From: Clostridia bacterium
Lineage (GTDB): Bacteria; Bacillota; Clostridia; Oscillospirales; CAG-272
Length of the DNA: 55,623 nucleotides
Direction of reading: 5' to 3'
NCBI GenBank assembly: GCA_017452895.1
Contig: JAFTLE010000007.1
Location: 1 to 55,623, forward strand
In this document: one piece after another, positions 52,389 through 55,623 of the stretch
How positions within the stretch are numbered: position 1 is the first letter of the stretch
How the letters are laid out: each line of letters opens with the position of its first letter
Notes under the pieces: model-generated
What the model was told of the DNA's origin: nothing
Seen by the model: the letters and a program-made list of their open reading frames with translations, nothing else
Databases searched by the model: none
Translations under genes and position numbers: made by a program

Positions 52389-53347
52389 AGCCGCAGAATC
52401 AGCGCATCCATCGGAATGCCGATCGCTTCAAAAAGGCGCGGATACATACTCCCCGCGGTAAACCCCGGCATTGTATTGATCTCATTGAAGAATACGCCGC
52501 GCTCGGAAACGAAAAAGTCTACGCGCGCAAGATGCCGACAGCCGAACAGAAGAAAGATCCTTTTCGCATAGTCGGTGACAAGCTCCGCCGTTGCTCGCGG
52601 CAGCGCGGCGGGAATAGAAAGCGGCGGCGTGTGCGCGCCGTATTTCGTGTCGTAATCGTAAAACTCCGCCGTATGCCCGACCTCCCCCGGCGGCGGCAGG
52701 GTCAGCACCCCGCGCTCCTCAAGGATCGCGACCTCAATCTCCCGCGCGGGCTGATAGGGCTCAAGCAAAATGCGCGCGGTATCCGCTTGCGCTAAACGGC
52801 GACGAAGCTCCGCACGGTCACGCGCGATCCCCGCCCCGATTGAGCTGCCGCCGTCCGACGGCTTCACGAAAATCGGATAGAAAAGCGCCGCCTCGATCCG
52901 CTCGTAGAGCAACGGGTCAGAAAGCTCATTTTTGTAAACTAAAGTTTGCAAAAGCGTCGGAATCCCGATGCTGCTCGCCAAAAGCTTCGCCATGTATTTA
53001 TCCATACCGATCGCCCCCGCAAGGGTGGTACAGCCGATATAGGGAATGTCAAGCGTCGAAAGATACCCTTGCAGCTCGCCATCCTCCCCGTGCCGTCCGT
53101 GCAAGAGCGGGAAAACGACGCCGTCCGCATCAAGTGACGCGGGCGACCACGGGGCCGCGGCATCCTGCCACGCGTCGCGCAGAATGGCGCACGCGTCGGG
53201 GTCTGTTTCTAAAAATCTGCCGTCCCTCGTAATGCCGACGGCGCGGCAGGGGAGTGTCGCCGCACGCAAAACGGCGGCGGCAGAGCGCAGGGAAACGGCG
53301 TATTCGTCACCCCGCCCCCCAAATAAAACGGTAAGCGTCACAAGCAT
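52367..53347 (-). CDS. ddl: D-alanine--D-alanine ligase
   Basis: The 326-residue ATP-grasp enzyme makes the D-Ala-D-Ala terminus of peptidoglycan. Features: GGRGDEYAVSLRSA near the N-terminus, PLLHGRHGEDGELQG near 80-94, FVKPSDGGSSIG near 165-176, the omega-loop EFYDYDTKY with the Tyr typical of D-Ala-D-Ala (not D-Ala-D-Lac) ligases, and INTMPGFTAGSMYP near the end. AAGGG precedes the ATG. It is short compared with E. coli DdlA (364) but close to the DdlB group. Confidence 0.93.
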   Translation of the reverse strand: MLVTLTVLFGGRGDEYAVSLRSAAAVLRAATLPCRAVGITRDGRFLETDPDACAILRDAWQDAAAPWSPASLDADGVVFPLLHGRHGEDGELQGYLSTLDIPYIGCTTLAGAIGMDKYMAKLLASSIGIPTLLQTLVYKNELSDPLLYERIEAALFYPIFVKPSDGGSSIGAGIARDRAELRRRLAQADTARILLEPYQPAREIEVAILEERGVLTLPPPGEVGHTAEFYDYDTKYGAHTPPLSIPAALPRATAELVTDYAKRIFLLFGCRHLARVDFFVSERGVFFNEINTMPGFTAGSMYPRLFEAIGIPMDALILRLCAAARP

Positions 53348-53381
53348 TCATCCCTTCGGAAAATATTGCTTGCTACGTCCT

Positions 53382-54185
53382 TTATCTGACCAGTGCAACG
53401 CGGTCGTTGCCGCCAAAATCCTTGAAGATTTCAATTTCGCGCCGATGCGCCCGCGCAAGCGCGCACAGCTCCTCTGCCTGGTCGTACCCGATCTCAAAGA
53501 GGAAAAAGCCGCCCGCCCGCAGACGGTCCGCATAGGTGCCAAGCAGCCGCCTGTAAAAGATCAGCCCGTCGTCCCCTCCGCAAAGCGCGATGCGCGGCTC
53601 GTGCATAAGCTCGGGCGCGAGCGTATTCATCACGTCGGTGCGGATGTAGGGCGGATTACAAAGAATCGCGTCAAATTCGCCGTCAACCGACTCTTTTAAA
53701 AGATCGGCGGTGCAAAGAGCGAGGCGATCTGAAACGCCGTTTGCACGCGCATTCTCCTCGGCAAGCGAGAGCGCCGCGCGGGAGATATCTACGGCAAGTG
53801 CCGTTGCGTCGGGTCTGTGCGCGAGCGTTGAGATTGCGATACAGCCGCTCCCCGTGCAAAAATCGGCAAAATGCGCACCCTGAGGTAGTTTTTCCACCGC
53901 AATCTCAACGAGCAGCTCGGTATCGGGCCGCGGGATCAGACAGTCGGGCGATACCCGATAGACCTCGTCAAAGAAAAAAACTCTACCTATTATATATTGT
54001 AACGGCTCACGGCAGGCGCGGCGCTCGATCGCCGCGCAAAGCGTCGGTTCGTCGCAGCAGGGATCGGCTGCGAAAAGCTCCGCCGCCGCATACCCGCCGA
54101 AGTGCGCAAACAGCTCACGCGCCTCGTGCGCGGCGTTCTCAATTCCCGCCGCGGCAAGCCGTGCCCGTGCCTCAGACAGCCGCAT
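53382..54185 (-). CDS. prmC: Peptide chain release factor N5-glutamine methyltransferase
   Basis: The 267-residue enzyme methylates the GGQ glutamine of RF1 and RF2. After an N-terminal helical domain come PLQYIIGRVFFF near 82-93, IPRPDTELLVE, the SAM-binding DFCTGSGCIAI and the catalytic NPPYI. The start at 54185 follows GAGGAC by 4 bases and lies inside the end of the upstream DUF1385 gene (14-base overlap). In Firmicutes prmC usually sits beside prfA; here that gene is not in the window, and the yqhQ-prmC order is kept instead. Confidence 0.94.
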   Translation of the reverse strand: MRLSEARARLAAAGIENAAHEARELFAHFGGYAAAELFAADPCCDEPTLCAAIERRACREPLQYIIGRVFFFDEVYRVSPDCLIPRPDTELLVEIAVEKLPQGAHFADFCTGSGCIAISTLAHRPDATALAVDISRAALSLAEENARANGVSDRLALCTADLLKESVDGEFDAILCNPPYIRTDVMNTLAPELMHEPRIALCGGDDGLIFYRRLLGTYADRLRAGGFFLFEIGYDQAEELCALARAHRREIEIFKDFGGNDRVALVR

Positions 54186-55212
54186 TGCCGTCCTCGCCGT
54201 CGATTTTCTTTTCGTCCTCTTTCTGCTTCGGCGGTGCGTAGGCGGTGCGGTCGAAATCGGGAAAGTCCTCGACCAGCGCGTACTTGAGCGCAACGATCGC
54301 AACCTCCAGCTGCTTTTCATCGGGCTCGCGCGTCGTGATGCGCTGCATCCAGAGTCCCGGTGCCGACAAAAGCCGCGTTACGAAATTCGGGTGCTTGCCC
54401 GCCAGCATAATAAACTCGTACCCCAGCCCCACGACCAAGGGAAGCAGAAGAAGGCGCACGGCGGTATAAAGCCAGCGATTCGCGATAAACCAATCGGGCA
54501 AAACGAAGCGCAGACCAAAGCCGAGCAGTACGCCGAGCAGGATCATAAAGAACATAAAGCTCGTGCCGCAGCGCGGATGGAAGCGCGTGTGCTTCTTCGC
54601 GTTTTCGGGGGTCAGCTCCTCACCCGCTTCAAAGCAGGCGATCGACTTATGCTCCGCACCGTGATACTCGAAGGTGCGTCGGATATCCTTCATCAGCGAA
54701 ACGAGAAGCAGATATAATATGAAGATCACGACCTTCATACCGCCCTCAATCGCGGCACTCCAAACGCCGAAATCCGTGTGCAGCAGGCGCGAGAGACCGT
54801 CGGCCGCAAGACGCGGCAGATACATAAATATCCCGACGGCAAGAAAAACGCCCAGCACCGCCGCAATGACCGTGATGACATTGTAGATATTCACGCCGAA
54901 CTTCGACTTCAGCCACTTTTCAAAGCGGGTCTCCTCCTCCTCGACACCCATCGCCTCCGCAGAGATCGTAAGCGTTTGGAAGGAAAGCCTCATCGATTCC
55001 ACGAAATTGACGATCCCGCGTAAAAGCGGAAGATTCAGGACCTTATGCTTTTTCCGCACCGAAACAAAGGTATTTTCGTAAACCGCGATGCTTCCGTTGG
55101 AAAGGCGCACCGCAGTCGGGCAGTTTTCGCCCGCCTTCATCATAATACCCTCGATAACCGCCTGACCGCCAACCTTACCAAGCCGCGGGCAGGACTTCTG
55201 TTCTTTTGCCAT
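54172..55212 (-). CDS. yqhQ: DUF1385 membrane protein, YqhQ type
   Basis: The 346-residue protein begins with GGQAVIEGIMMKAGE (near 16-30), the DUF1385 signature, and has about four membrane segments in the middle (VITVIAAVLGVFLAVGIF and later pairs). The conserved cytoplasmic stretch FEYHGAEHKSIACFEAGE near 180-197 has His and Glu residues that suggest a metal site, and RFHPRCGTSF follows. The family is described as putative metal-dependent and has no proven reaction. AAGGA precedes the ATG. It opens the overlapping operon yqhQ-prmC-ddl-murI-rbfA-nrnA. A possible SigA promoter (TTTATT, 17 bases, TATAAT) lies about 60 bases upstream but its -35 is weak. Confidence 0.88.
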   Translation of the reverse strand: MAKEQKSCPRLGKVGGQAVIEGIMMKAGENCPTAVRLSNGSIAVYENTFVSVRKKHKVLNLPLLRGIVNFVESMRLSFQTLTISAEAMGVEEEETRFEKWLKSKFGVNIYNVITVIAAVLGVFLAVGIFMYLPRLAADGLSRLLHTDFGVWSAAIEGGMKVVIFILYLLLVSLMKDIRRTFEYHGAEHKSIACFEAGEELTPENAKKHTRFHPRCGTSFMFFMILLGVLLGFGLRFVLPDWFIANRWLYTAVRLLLLPLVVGLGYEFIMLAGKHPNFVTRLLSAPGLWMQRITTREPDEKQLEVAIVALKYALVEDFPDFDRTAYAPPKQKEDEKKIDGEDGNAAV

Positions 55213-55346
55213 AATATTTTCCTTGTATGTTCAGATTTAGTATATGCAAAGTCCGTATTTTCGTACGGTCGAAGTATATTATATCATAGGAAAAGAAAAA
55301 AATAAACCGTATGTAAAAAAATTTTTGAAAAAATAAAAAAAGATGC

Positions 55347-55375
55347 TTGACAAACCCGAATATGTCTGCTATAAT
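55347..55375 (+). promoter_or_regulatory. rRNA operon promoter P1
   Basis: A perfect TTGACA and a perfect TATAAT are separated by 17 bases. It is the first of two tandem promoters 113 bases apart in a gene-free region. Confidence 0.9.
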
Positions 55376-55459
55376 AACCAAGCACGCTTGAGAGGGACAA
55401 ACTTTTTAGGTGCTGAATATACGAGCGAAAAAGAATTGAAAAAACTTTTAAAAAAGGTA

Positions 55460-55488
55460 TTGACAAAGCTTTAGTGCTTGTGTATAAT
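55460..55488 (+). promoter_or_regulatory. rRNA operon promoter P2
   Basis: A second perfect TTGACA-N17-TATAAT. Tandem full-consensus promoters followed by a boxA-like leader are typical of ribosomal RNA operons. Confidence 0.9.
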
Positions 55489-55623
55489 AAGAGAGTCGCC
55501 GACTTCCGGGAGGGAGTAAAGCGCGGCAGAAAACGGTCTTTGAAAATTGAACAACAGAAATTTCGAGCACTGAAAAGAAGTGCGAAGAGATCTCGTTAAG
55601 ATACACTTTGAAAACTCAAAAAG
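55489..55623 (+). ncRNA. Leader of a ribosomal RNA operon (16S gene beyond the window)
   Basis: The sequence GGTCTTTGAAAATTGAACAAC at 55536-55556 (written here as GGTCTTTGAAAATTGAAC plus AAC) is the antitermination/processing element found just before 16S in Firmicutes, and a related TTTGAAAACTC lies at 55610. No coding frame is present between 55213 and the end. The 16S gene must start soon after 55623. Confidence 0.8.

Noticed and set aside
55238-55264. SigK-like element (AC-N16-CATATACTA) upstream of yqhQ
   Set aside because: The match is good but the -35 part has only two bases of information, and the operon contains housekeeping genes (prmC, ddl, murI). A chance match is more likely.

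Overview
The window is 55.6 kb of chromosome around the replication origin of an endospore-forming member of the class Clostridia (Bacillota). The evidence is the dnaA-dnaN-recF-remB-gyrB-gyrA order, a soj/spo0J-type parA-parB pair with four parS sites, spore genes for dipicolinate synthesis (spoVFA-spoVFB) and dipicolinate uptake (spoVAC-spoVAD-spoVAE), RNase J, Rex, DnaD and DnaI, and near-consensus Gram-positive promoters. I cannot name a genus. Codon use is GC-rich in most genes and clearly AT-richer only around the origin and in the small XRE/AbrB islet near 41 kb. The window contains no tRNA, CRISPR array, insertion sequence or prophage.

Layout, left to right. 1-4.75 kb: the 3' part of alaS, a small membrane protein, and the spoVA operon behind a forespore-type promoter. 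4.75-9.0 kb (minus strand): a MarR regulator and a two-subunit ABC exporter, with a promoter and a palindromic operator. 9.0-18.6 kb: the origin region and the replication/topoisomerase genes, ending in a lipoprotein overlapping gyrA. 18.6-21.9 kb: an XRE protein with a low-complexity tail, two small membrane proteins and RNase J. 21.9-24.5 kb (minus): a membrane protein, parB and parA, with three parS sites spaced exactly 40 bp apart upstream. 24.6-32 kb: ybaK, then a Gld-type ABC system (ATPase, permease, two GldG-like subunits, a DUF4340 protein). 32-36 kb: two secreted lipoproteins resembling trigger factor, flanking RNase HI. 36-39.3 kb: a Sel1-repeat protein, a tiny membrane protein with a symmetrical cysteine motif, and a self-cleaving repressor. 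39.4-40.8 kb: spoVFA-spoVFB with a mother-cell-type promoter. 40.8-41.9 kb: a regulatory islet (structured DNA, XRE gene, frameshifted AbrB-like gene, three matching operators, long hairpin). 41.9-47.7 kb (minus): dnaI, dnaD and rex, a cluster of DnaA-box-like sites, then tsaD, rimI, an arginine-phosphatase-like gene and galU. 47.8-55.2 kb (minus): a lipoprotein, aspS, nrnA, rbfA, murI, ddl, prmC and yqhQ. 55.3-55.6 kb: two consensus promoters and the leader of a ribosomal RNA operon whose 16S gene must begin just past the window.

Functionally the window joins replication initiation (dnaA, dnaN, dnaD, dnaI), supercoiling (gyrAB) and segregation (parAB/parS) to sporulation (spoVA, spoVF), translation and tRNA quality control (alaS, aspS, ybaK, tsaD, rimI, rbfA, prmC) and wall precursor synthesis (murI, ddl, galU). 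The observations I rate highest are: the paired extracytoplasmic trigger-factor-like lipoproteins beside the Gld-type transporter; the self-contained XRE/AbrB islet with three AATYG-N5-CGATT operators; the DnaA-box-like cluster between tsaD and rex; the 40-bp-phased parS array; the CxC-x3-C-x3-C-x3-CxC microprotein; and GyrA carrying Ala and Gln at the two quinolone-anchoring positions.
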